Below, piece after piece: positions 6,333 to 11,858 of a stretch of 13,356 nucleotides of DNA (its first letter is position 1; the number at the start of each line of letters is the position of its first letter). The stretch spans positions 1 through 13,356 of the forward strand of contig PKQR01000049.1 in assembly GCA_017578085.1 (NCBI GenBank). Direction: 5' to 3'. A program made the position numbers and the translations under genes. Source of the stretch: Bacillota bacterium (lineage in GTDB: Bacteria > Bacillota > Limnochordia > Limnochordales > ZCTH02-B6). Below the pieces are notes generated by a model. It was not told where the DNA came from, searched no databases, and saw nothing but the letters and a program-made list of their open reading frames with translations.

Positions 6333-7120
6333 CCGGCCCTCACCTCCCGCGCCAGCGCCTCATAAGCCTTCGCTCCCCGGGAGCGACCGTCGTAGAGGAC
6401 AATGGGCTGGCCGAAGCTGGGCGCCTCGCTCAGGCGCACGTTGCGCGGGATGATGGACTCAAACACCCGCACTTCCTCGGGGATATACCGCCTCGCCTCA
6501 GGGCCCGAGAAGAACGCCCGCACGTCGTCGATGACCTGCTGGGCCAAGTTGGTCCGGGCGTCATACATGGTCATCACGACGCCCTCCACCCGCAGCGACG
6601 GGTTCAGATGGTCCCGCACCAGCTTTAGCGTCTTGACCAGCTGGCTCAGGCCCTCCAGGGCGTAATACTCACACTGGATCGGCACCAGCGCCGAGTCGGC
6701 CGCGCTCAAGCCGTTGATGGTCAAAAGGCCCAGGGAGGGCGGCGAGTCGATAATGATGTAGTCGAACCGGTCCTTCACCGGATCCAGCGCCCGGCGCAAG
6801 CGGAACTCCCGGGACATGGCCGCCACCAGCTCGATTTCCGCCCCCGCCAGCTCGATGGTGGCCGGCGCAACGCATAAGTTCTCGATGGCCGTCGGCTGCC
6901 ATACCTCCGGCAGCGGCACTTCCTGCACCAGCACATCGTACATGCACCGCTCCAGCCGCGCCTTCTCCACACCCACGCCGCTGGTTGCGTTGCCTTGCGG
7001 GTCCAGGTCCACCAGGAGCACCTTTGCCCCATCTACGGCCAGGTAGGCGGACAAGTTGACCGCGGTCGTGCTCTTGCCTACCCCGCCTTTCTGGTTCACG
7101 ATCGCGATCGCTTTGCCCAC
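6329..7120 (-). CDS. parA: Chromosome-partitioning ATPase ParA (Soj)
   Basis: ParA is a nucleoid-binding Walker ATPase that forms ATP-dependent dimers, moves ParB-parS complexes and, in Firmicutes, regulates DnaA. At 263 residues it is close to Bacillus Soj (253). The deviant Walker A KGGVGKST is at 11-18 (signature K11, K16). The DLDPQGNATSG block with the catalytic aspartate at 40 follows, then IIIDSPPSLGLLTINGL and the C-terminal IPRNVRLSEAPSFGQPI, all hallmarks of chromosomal ParA. The GTG at 7120 has GGAGGTGATCCC directly before it, a strong ribosome binding site partly inside the noc stop region; the gap to noc is 4 bases. It sits upstream of parB in the same operon. Confidence 0.97.
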   Translation of the reverse strand: MGKAIAIVNQKGGVGKSTTAVNLSAYLAVDGAKVLLVDLDPQGNATSGVGVEKARLERCMYDVLVQEVPLPEVWQPTAIENLCVAPATIELAGAEIELVAAMSREFRLRRALDPVKDRFDYIIIDSPPSLGLLTINGLSAADSALVPIQCEYYALEGLSQLVKTLKLVRDHLNPSLRVEGVVMTMYDARTNLAQQVIDDVRAFFSGPEARRYIPEEVRVFESIIPRNVRLSEAPSFGQPIVLYDGRSRGAKAYEALAREVRAG

Positions 7121-7124
7121 GGGA

Positions 7125-8087
7125 TCACCTCCGCTCCTTCGCCCGGCGCACGGTCAGGCGGATCTCCCAAACGTCCCCGTCGTCGCCGCTGGAAACCTGT
7201 TCCTCCACGTCCACCGCTAGGCCGCCCCGCTCCATCTCTCGCACCACCTGCAAGATGCCGTTGCGAAACACGCGCATGTCCTTGTAAATCCGCACGACCC
7301 GCCGGCCTTTCCGCGCCCGCGTCGCTCGCCCGGCGGTTTCGCCCCCGGCGGCCTCCCCCGCTCCGCCCGGGCCGGGCTCCCCGCCAGCCCCTGCGCCCGT
7401 CCCCGCCTGCCTCTCCAGCCATTCCCTGACCCGCCGCTCCGTCTCCTCGACCGTCCACCCTTCCTGTTCGATGGCCGCGGCCAGCTGCTCCTGGGCGTGC
7501 GGGTCCTCGAGCCGCAAGAGGGCCCGCGCGTGCCGCTCCGTCAACACCTGCGCGGCGATCTTTTCCTGCACCGCCTCGGGCAGGCGCAACAGCCGCAGCT
7601 TGTTGGCGATGGCGCTCTGGCTGCGGCCGATCCGGCGAGCCAGCTCCTCCTGGGTCCAGCCAAAGCGGTCCAGCAGGCGCCGGTAGCCCGTGGCCTCCTC
7701 CAGGGGGGTCAAGTCCTGCCGCTGCAGGTTTTCGATCATGGCCAGCGCCGCGGCCGCCTCATCGCCCAGGTCCTGCACCACCGCCGGGATGGTGCGCCAG
7801 CCCAGTCGCTGGCAGGCGCGCCAGCGCCGCTCGCCCACCACCAGCTCATACCCGCCGGGCCGGCGCCGTACCACGATGGGCTGCAAGAGGCCATTGGCCG
7901 CTATGGACGCGGCCAGCTCCGCGAGGGCCTCCTCGTCCACCTGCATCCGCGGTTGAAAGGGCGACGGCACGATGGCGTCCACCGGGATATGCTCCACCTG
8001 TCCCCCGGCCAAAAGCTCCGTCGCCGGATCCTTCGGCCTCTGGACCGCCTCGCTCGTCTTGCCTCTGAGCAGCTCGCTCAACCGCAC
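7125..8087 (-). CDS. noc: Nucleoid occlusion protein Noc (ParB paralog)
   Basis: Noc is a CTP-dependent ParB relative that binds its own sites, spreads, attaches to the membrane by an N-terminal amphipathic helix and blocks FtsZ assembly over the nucleoid. From the GTG at 8087 it has 320 residues. RLSELLRGK at the N-terminus could be the membrane helix; QPRMQVDEEALAELAASI, GERRWRAC (85-92), ENLQRQDLTP and the helix-turn-helix (144-168) follow. Q157, K163, R168 and R185 match the four Noc-type specificity residues at exact spacing. A Gly/Ala-rich linker (229-257) precedes a Noc-like C-terminal domain. The start is uncertain. TTG at 8162 would overlap the rsmG stop (TTGA) and give 345 residues, but the added stretch has weaker third-position GC. 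An AGGAGG at 8154-8149 has no standard start at suitable spacing. Confidence 0.92.
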   Translation of the reverse strand: MRLSELLRGKTSEAVQRPKDPATELLAGGQVEHIPVDAIVPSPFQPRMQVDEEALAELAASIAANGLLQPIVVRRRPGGYELVVGERRWRACQRLGWRTIPAVVQDLGDEAAAALAMIENLQRQDLTPLEEATGYRRLLDRFGWTQEELARRIGRSQSAIANKLRLLRLPEAVQEKIAAQVLTERHARALLRLEDPHAQEQLAAAIEQEGWTVEETERRVREWLERQAGTGAGAGGEPGPGGAGEAAGGETAGRATRARKGRRVVRIYKDMRVFRNGILQVVREMERGGLAVDVEEQVSSGDDGDVWEIRLTVRRAKERR

Positions 8088-8158
8088 GCTGGCACCACGC
8101 CTCCCCGTCCGCGGGTGCTTCCCCAACACTTCGTGAATTGGCGGAGCGCCTCCTGCTC

Positions 8159-8854
8159 TCAAGGCTCCCGCCTGACGACCACCAGCGTCCGCCGCCCCGC
8201 TTCCCGGGGCAGCGCCAATCTCCGCACATCGGCCACGCGCGCGCCCATGCGCCGGAGGGCCCGCTCCGCGCCGGCCAACTCGTCTTCCACTTCGGGCCCC
8301 TTCATCGCCACCAAATGGCCACCCGGCCGGACCAGCGGCACGGACCAGGTCACCACCTTGTCAAGGCTTGCCACCGCGCGCGCCACCGCCACGTCAAACG
8401 TCCCCGCGGTTTCGGGATCGCGCGCAAGCATCTCCGCCCGCGCGTGCACCGCCTGCACGTCCCGCCAGCCAAAGTGCCCGATGACGGTTTCCAGAAACCG
8501 CACCCGCTTGAGGGTGGCATCCACCAGCACGACCCGCAGATCGGGCCGGGCCAGCTTCAAAGGCACGCCCGGAAACCCGGCTCCCGTCCCCACGTCCACA
8601 ACGCGTGCCCCCACCGAAAAAAGGCCCGTCAACAGCACCGTGAGGGAATCAACAAAGTGCTTGAGCACCGCGTCGAGGTCACCCGTGATCCGCGTGAGGT
8701 TCATCCGCTCGTTCGCCGCCAGGACCATCCGCCAGTAAGCCCGCATCCCATCGGCCGCGGCCTCGTCCAGCTCGATGCCGACCTCGCGACAGTATTCTTC
8801 CAACCCTACCAGTACATCTGTTCGCTCTTCTGGCACGGCGGTTTTCCCCCCCAC
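8159..8854 (-). CDS. rsmG: 16S rRNA (guanine527-N7)-methyltransferase RsmG (GidB)
   Basis: RsmG uses S-adenosylmethionine to methylate N7 of G527 in 16S rRNA; loss gives low-level streptomycin resistance in many bacteria. The 231-residue protein shows NLTRI (52-56), HFVDSL (66-71), the SAM-binding VVDVGTGAGFPGVPLKL (85-101), VDATLKRVRFLE and ARAVASLDKVVTW. The frame is open to 9007, but the GTG at 8854 is preceded by AAGGAG with a six-base gap and gives the normal family length; longer versions would read through the terminator hairpin upstream. It is the first gene of the rsmG-noc-parA-parB run. Its usual upstream partner mnmG (gidA) is absent here. Confidence 0.96.
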   Translation of the reverse strand: MGGKTAVPEERTDVLVGLEEYCREVGIELDEAAADGMRAYWRMVLAANERMNLTRITGDLDAVLKHFVDSLTVLLTGLFSVGARVVDVGTGAGFPGVPLKLARPDLRVVLVDATLKRVRFLETVIGHFGWRDVQAVHARAEMLARDPETAGTFDVAVARAVASLDKVVTWSVPLVRPGGHLVAMKGPEVEDELAGAERALRRMGARVADVRRLALPREAGRRTLVVVRREP

Positions 8855-8876
8855 ACATCGCTCCTTCGCGCCAAGC

Positions 8877-8909
8877 AAAAAGCGCGAAACCTGTCTTTGG
8901 TTTCGCGCT
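8877..8909 (-). terminator. Intrinsic terminator downstream of jag (or attenuator ahead of rsmG)
   Basis: Perfect 11-base arms, AGCGCGAAACC (8881-8891) and GGTTTCGCGCT (8899-8909), enclose a 7-base loop. On the minus strand the stem runs straight into five T residues. This is a strong rho-independent terminator for the rpmH-rnpA-yidD-yidC-jag operon. Only about 25 bases separate it from the rsmG GTG, too few for a separate promoter, so either readthrough supplies rsmG or it acts as an attenuator with the promoter upstream. Confidence 0.85.
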
Positions 8910-8930
8910 CTCAAAGCGGTCTCGCCTTCC

Positions 8931-8960
8931 GCCCGCGGGCCGCCGCGGCGGCCTGCGGGC
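8931..8960. repeat. 30-bp GC-rich near-perfect palindrome between jag and rsmG
   Basis: Two directly abutting 15-base arms, GCCCGCGGGCCGCCG and CGGCGGCCTGCGGGC, pair at 14 of 15 positions with no loop. It is upstream of the terminator on the minus strand, 44 bases past the jag stop. It could be a cruciform-type element, a binding site or a dispersed palindromic repeat. Confidence 0.6.
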
Positions 8961-9003
8961 GCCAAAACCACGTTTGCGCGTTTCCTTGGGCGAGCTTTCC
9001 CGC

Positions 9004-9837
9004 TCACGCATCCCGGGGCGCGATGATGACCCGCCGGTGCGGTTCCTCGCCCTCGCTGTACGTCTCCACATCCGGGTCGCCGGCCAGCGCCAGGTGTACG
9101 ATCCGCCGCTCCACCGCGTTCATCGGCTCCAGCGCCACCTTGCGCCGCAGCCGGCGCGCCCGGGCAGCCATGCGCCGGGCGAGGGCCGCCAGCGCCTGCG
9201 CCCGCCGCGCCCGGTAACCCTCGGCGTCGAGGATGATCCTCACCCGCCGGCCTTCGCCCCGGTTGGCCACCTGGTTCACGAGAAACTGCAGGGCATCCAG
9301 GGTTTGGCCCCGCCGGCCGATGATGAGCCCCAGGTCCTGGCCGACGATGTTGATGTGCACCGTGCCGTCCTCAGCGATGCGGGTTTCCAGCGCGGCGTCG
9401 ACATCCATGCGCTCCAGCACCCCGGACAAGAACTCCCGGGCCCGCGCCACCCGCGCCTCATCCGGCGGCCCCGCCGGCCGCGCGGCCTTTTCCGGCGCTT
9501 CCTCATCGGCAAAGTCGCCGCTGATCTCCCACTCCGAATCCAAGCCCCCATCCGCGCCTTCCACGGCGTCCCTCGCGACGTCGACCGCCCGGCCTGCCTC
9601 CCCCGTGGTCTGCGCCCTCTCCGCCGGGGCCGTGACCGCCGCGTAGGCCGGGTCCGCGGCACCTTCCTTCACGCGCACCCGCACCCGCGCCTGCTTCGCT
9701 CCCAAAAGGCCAAACAGGCCCTTGGAGCCTTCCTCGAGGACCTCAATCTCCACCTGGTCGCGGCGTGCGCCAAGCTCCCGCAGGGCTTCCGCCACCGCCT
9801 CATCGACCGTGCGCGCGGATTTCTCGATAACCCGCAT
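9004..9837 (-). CDS. jag: RNA-binding protein Jag (KhpB), Jag-N/KH/R3H
   Basis: Jag/KhpB (SpoIIIJ-associated) is a KH-R3H RNA-binding protein that partners KhpA and influences cell elongation and sporulation in Firmicutes. Domain order in 277 residues: Jag-N (1-52, with EEGSKGLFGLLGAKQARV), a long acidic, low-complexity linker (53-128), a KH domain with LIIGRRGQTLDALQFLVNQV (171-190, GRRG as the GxxG loop), and R3H with LEPMNAVERRIVHLAL (236-251, R244 and H248). The linker makes it longer than Bacillus Jag (208 residues). The ATG at 9837 overlaps the yidC stop as ATGA, and AAGGGGG lies upstream, so translation is coupled to yidC, its usual neighbour. Confidence 0.95.
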   Translation of the reverse strand: MRVIEKSARTVDEAVAEALRELGARRDQVEIEVLEEGSKGLFGLLGAKQARVRVRVKEGAADPAYAAVTAPAERAQTTGEAGRAVDVARDAVEGADGGLDSEWEISGDFADEEAPEKAARPAGPPDEARVARAREFLSGVLERMDVDAALETRIAEDGTVHINIVGQDLGLIIGRRGQTLDALQFLVNQVANRGEGRRVRIILDAEGYRARRAQALAALARRMAARARRLRRKVALEPMNAVERRIVHLALAGDPDVETYSEGEEPHRRVIIAPRDA

Positions 9838-10472
9838 CAGCCCGCTTTGTCCCCCTTCTTAGCGGCCGCCAACTGCTTGTTGATCAGGTACTGCTGGCCG
9901 ATGGAGAACAGGTTGCTGACCACCCAGTACAACACGAGCCCGGCGTCGAACTGGGCGCTGATCCACATCAGGAAAACCGGCATGATGAGCAGCATCGCCC
10001 GCTGGGTGGGGTCGCCGGTCGCCGTCATCCTCATCTGCGCATACGTGGTCACGCCAGAGAGCACCGGCAGGATGTAGAATGGGTCCTTCTCCGCCAGGTC
10101 CCAAAGCAAAAACTGCCGCTGTTCCAGGGGGAAATCCTGCAGCACCCGGAACAGCGCCCACAAAAACGGCAGTTGGACCAAGACCGGCAAGCAGCCGCCC
10201 AGCGGGTTGATCTTGTGCTCTTGGTAGAGCTCCATGAGCTTCCTTTGGTATTCCTGCGGCTTGTCCTTGTACTTGCGCTGCAGTTCCTCCATCTTGGGCT
10301 GCAGCTCGCGCATGGCGGCCAGCGACTTGCTCTGGCTCAAGGTCAGCGGGTAAAGCACAAGGCGGATGAAAATCGTGAGCAGGATGATGGCCAAGCCGGA
10401 GCTCTTGGTCAGGTCGGCGAAGAAAACCAGCAACTGCAGCAGGATACCCTCGAAAAACTCGATCAAGCGCAA
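9837..10472 (-). CDS. yidC: Membrane protein insertase YidC/SpoIIIJ
   Basis: YidC inserts and folds membrane proteins, alone or with SecYEG; in spore formers SpoIIIJ is also needed for SigG activation. The 211-residue protein has the Oxa1 core: a hydrophobic N-terminal segment (8-41) with the conserved groove arginine R37 (TIFIRLVLYPL), the charged coiled-coil loop (52-88), INPLGGCLPVLVQLPFLWAL (88-107), and later helices including LIMPVFLMWISAQFDAGLVL (162-181). It lacks the N-terminal lipoprotein signal and Cys seen in Bacillus SpoIIIJ and is shorter (261 there). The start is TTG at 10472 or TTG two codons later; the latter has slightly better spacing to GGGGGCGG. It lies 23 bases after yidD. 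Confidence 0.95.
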   Translation of the reverse strand: MRLIEFFEGILLQLLVFFADLTKSSGLAIILLTIFIRLVLYPLTLSQSKSLAAMRELQPKMEELQRKYKDKPQEYQRKLMELYQEHKINPLGGCLPVLVQLPFLWALFRVLQDFPLEQRQFLLWDLAEKDPFYILPVLSGVTTYAQMRMTATGDPTQRAMLLIMPVFLMWISAQFDAGLVLYWVVSNLFSIGQQYLINKQLAAAKKGDKAG

Positions 10473-10495
10473 GCCGCCCCCGTATCTGTCAACAT

Positions 10496-10744
10496 TCAGG
10501 GTACCGGATCAACTCCGCCCGGGTGCCAGGGATGACACTTGGCAAGCCTTCTCGCGGCCATCCATCCGCCGCGCAGCACCCCGTAGCGCCGCACGGCCGT
10601 CTCCGCGTATTCCGAGCAGGACGGGTAAAACCGGCAACGGGGCGGAAACAGCGGGGAGATGGCCCGCCGGTATACTTGTATCAGACCGACAACTAGGTAC
10701 TGAATGATATTTCCCGGCCGGCGCGCTTTTGTGTCCTGGGTCAC
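10496..10744 (-). CDS. yidD: Membrane protein insertion efficiency factor YidD
   Basis: YidD is a small membrane-associated protein encoded almost always between rnpA and yidC and thought to assist YidC-dependent insertion. The 82 residues contain the family block YRRAISPLFPPRCRFYPSCS (about 25-44), followed by EYAETAVRRYG, GGWMAARRLAKCHPWHPGG and a VDPVP end; the conserved cysteines are present. The GTG at 10744 overlaps the rnpA stop (GTGA). The first dozen residues are a little longer than usual, but no other standard start is in frame. Confidence 0.94.
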   Translation of the reverse strand: MTQDTKARRPGNIIQYLVVGLIQVYRRAISPLFPPRCRFYPSCSEYAETAVRRYGVLRGGWMAARRLAKCHPWHPGGVDPVP

Positions 10745-11139
10745 GATTGGCCACCAGCCTCCGTCCCACCCGTCTCCGGAACGCCGGGCGGCGGCTCCAT
10801 GAGCGCGCCGGCACTGGCCAGCAACTGCCCTATCGCCGCCTTGAGCTCCGCGAACTCCGCGTCACGCGCCGCAACCCGGGCCGACACCACCAGGTGCAGG
10901 CCCGGGCGCATGTTGGCCGCGTGGGCGCGCACCGCCTCCCGCAGCCGCCGTTTGACGCGGTTGCGCACGACGGCCTTGCCCAGCTTCTTGCTGACGGAGA
11001 ATCCCACCCGCGTCACGCCGTCGGGCGAGTCCGCCACGTGCAGCACCGCCAGGCGATTCTTTCGCATCCTTCCGGACTGATAGCACCGCTCAAAGTCTTG
11101 CGGGCGGCGCATGCGCTCCAACCGCGCCAACCGCGACAC
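10741..11139 (-). CDS. rnpA: Ribonuclease P protein component
   Basis: RnpA is the protein subunit of RNase P, which removes 5' leaders from pre-tRNAs with the RnpB RNA. The 132-residue protein has RMRRPQDFERCYQSGR near the N-terminus, VGFSVSKKLGKAVVRNRVKR (45-64) containing the RNR signature at 59-61, then RLREAVRAH and PGLHLVVSAR (79-88). A Gly/Pro/Glu-rich tail after residue 113 is not part of the core fold. The GTG at 11139 directly follows the rpmH TAG with no spacer and no good Shine-Dalgarno, so it probably relies on translational coupling with rpmH. TTG at 11130 or the ATG at codon 10 are possible alternatives. Confidence 0.95.
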   Translation of the reverse strand: MSRLARLERMRRPQDFERCYQSGRMRKNRLAVLHVADSPDGVTRVGFSVSKKLGKAVVRNRVKRRLREAVRAHAANMRPGLHLVVSARVAARDAEFAELKAAIGQLLASAGALMEPPPGVPETGGTEAGGQS

Positions 11140-11274
11140 CTACACCGTCAGGCGGTGACGCCCCTTGGCCCGCCGCCGCTTGATGACGCGCCGCCCGCCC
11201 GGTGTAGCCATCTTGGACAGAAACCCGTGGGTCCGCTTGCGGCGGAGATTATTGGGCTGGAACGTGCGCTTCAC
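11140..11274 (-). CDS. rpmH: 50S ribosomal protein L34
   Basis: L34 is a very basic 44-residue protein of the large ribosomal subunit. Translation gives MKRTFQPNNLRRKRTHGF, then LSKMATPGGRRVIKRRRAKG and RHRLTV, the full canonical L34 sequence pattern. The start is GTG at 11274 with AGGAGAGGTGAG just upstream. It is the first gene of the rpmH-rnpA-yidD-yidC-jag operon, diverging from dnaA across the origin, and has a strong promoter of its own. Confidence 0.97.
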   Translation of the reverse strand: MKRTFQPNNLRRKRTHGFLSKMATPGGRRVIKRRRAKGRHRLTV

Positions 11275-11303
11275 TGCGCTCACCTCTCCTGAAGACTGAC
11301 TCG

Positions 11304-11333
11304 ATTATAGACTAGGCCTGGACAGAGCGTCAA
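11304..11333 (-). promoter_or_regulatory. Strong SigA promoter of the rpmH operon
   Basis: The minus strand has TTGACG (11333-11328), an 18-base spacer and a perfect TATAAT (11309-11304), about 30 bases ahead of the rpmH GTG. It points away from dnaA and fits a highly expressed ribosomal-protein operon. Confidence 0.88.
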
Positions 11334-11401
11334 GCGAAGCCCCTTCACGCCCCACGCGCCCCTCCCGCGGGCGCGCGAAAAAAAATCTTTGCCCAACCCC
11401 C

Positions 11402-11422
11402 TGTGGAGAAATCTGTGGATAA
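11402..11422 (-). promoter_or_regulatory. DnaA-box doublet 1 (one mismatch plus perfect)
   Basis: TGTGGAGAA (11402-11410) and TGTGGATAA (11414-11422) are written on the plus strand; the second is the exact complement of the consensus TTATCCACA. Both have the same orientation, 12 bp apart. Confidence 0.88.
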
Positions 11423-11511
11423 CTTTTCCCACGGGGTACGGCAAGCCCGACCTGATCCGCATCACTCCCGCATCGCGCCCGCGCGCGCGGCAAAAGCCCA
11501 GCTAGACGCCG

Positions 11512-11520
11512 ATTTCCACA
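11512..11520 (+). promoter_or_regulatory. DnaA box, isolated and opposite orientation
   Basis: ATTTCCACA matches TTATCCACA at seven of nine positions. It is the only box in this region with the consensus strand on plus. Confidence 0.5.
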
Positions 11521-11574
11521 CGGCCGCGCGCCGGGGCGCTGCCGCCAGTGCCCATCACGACGCGCCGCGGGCGC

Positions 11575-11594
11575 TGTGGAAAACCTGTGGAATT
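11575..11594 (-). promoter_or_regulatory. DnaA-box doublet 2 (degenerate)
   Basis: TGTGGAAAA (11575-11583, one mismatch) and TGTGGAATT (11586-11594, three mismatches) lie 11 bp apart in the same orientation as doublet 1. Confidence 0.65.
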
Positions 11595-11654
11595 CGGAAG
11601 GCCCAGGTATAGGCGTTTCCATCCCACGACGCCTTTCGTGAAGCGGCCGCGGCC

Positions 11655-11674
11655 TGTGGATAACTTGTGGATTT
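11655..11674 (-). promoter_or_regulatory. DnaA-box doublet 3 (perfect plus degenerate)
   Basis: TGTGGATAA (11655-11663, perfect consensus complement) and TGTGGATTT (11666-11674, two mismatches) lie 11 bp apart, again in the same orientation. Confidence 0.88.
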
Positions 11675-11767
11675 CACTGTCCCCGCGGCCCCCGCGTCCA
11701 GAGCAGGAGATGCCAAAAAGGGGCAAGAATAACAGCCCTGCACGCGCCGGGCCAGCCGGCGCTCCAC

Positions 11768-11802
11768 GCGGGACATCCCACCCCCTGGGAGGGACGTCCC
11801 GC
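11768..11802. repeat. Paired 10-bp palindromes forming a long inverted repeat in the dnaA leader
   Basis: GGGACATCCC (11770-11779) and GGGACGTCCC (11791-11800) are near-identical palindromes 21 bp apart. Together the arms GCGGGACATCCC and GGGACGTCCCGC also form an 11-of-12 hairpin, with an inner TCCCA/TGGGA pair. It sits 57-91 bases ahead of the dnaA ATG. Either a tandem operator or an mRNA structure is possible; no T-tract follows. Confidence 0.6.
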
Positions 11803-11858
11803 AGACTGTCTCTGAGAGAACTATTCGGCGAAGGAGGCAGCCGCAGGCCCCGCGCACC

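Larger units (their letters stand above)
11275..11858. other. rpmH-dnaA intergenic region, upstream part of oriC
   Basis: This 584-base non-coding region holds the rpmH promoter, an A-tract (about 11378-11385), seven DnaA-box-like 9-mers including two perfect TTATCCACA boxes, and a pair of 10-bp palindromes ahead of dnaA. Position and content match the upstream subregion of the bipartite Firmicute origin. No long AT-rich unwinding element is visible here, so duplex opening probably occurs downstream of dnaA, beyond the window. I found no convincing dnaA promoter; GGTATAGG at about 11606-11613 is a weak -10 candidate. Confidence 0.88.

Noticed and set aside
5151..6365. Plus-strand open frame of 404 codons crossing both parS sites
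   Set aside because: It is antisense to parB and the ATPase start; its FHVEQ-like and similar peptides come from translating the parS palindromes.
7497..9217. Overlapping plus-strand open frames opposite noc, rsmG and jag
   Set aside because: These are shadows of GC-rich genes on the minus strand, with low-complexity His/Arg/Pro-rich translations and no family signatures.
10487..10492. TTGACA on the minus strand just ahead of yidC
   Set aside because: No -10 element lies 15-19 bases downstream, so there is no support for a promoter.
10709..10717. ATTTCCCGG, half of a Noc-site motif
   Set aside because: The second half (CCGGC) does not match GAAAT. A single half-site in GC-rich DNA is expected by chance.
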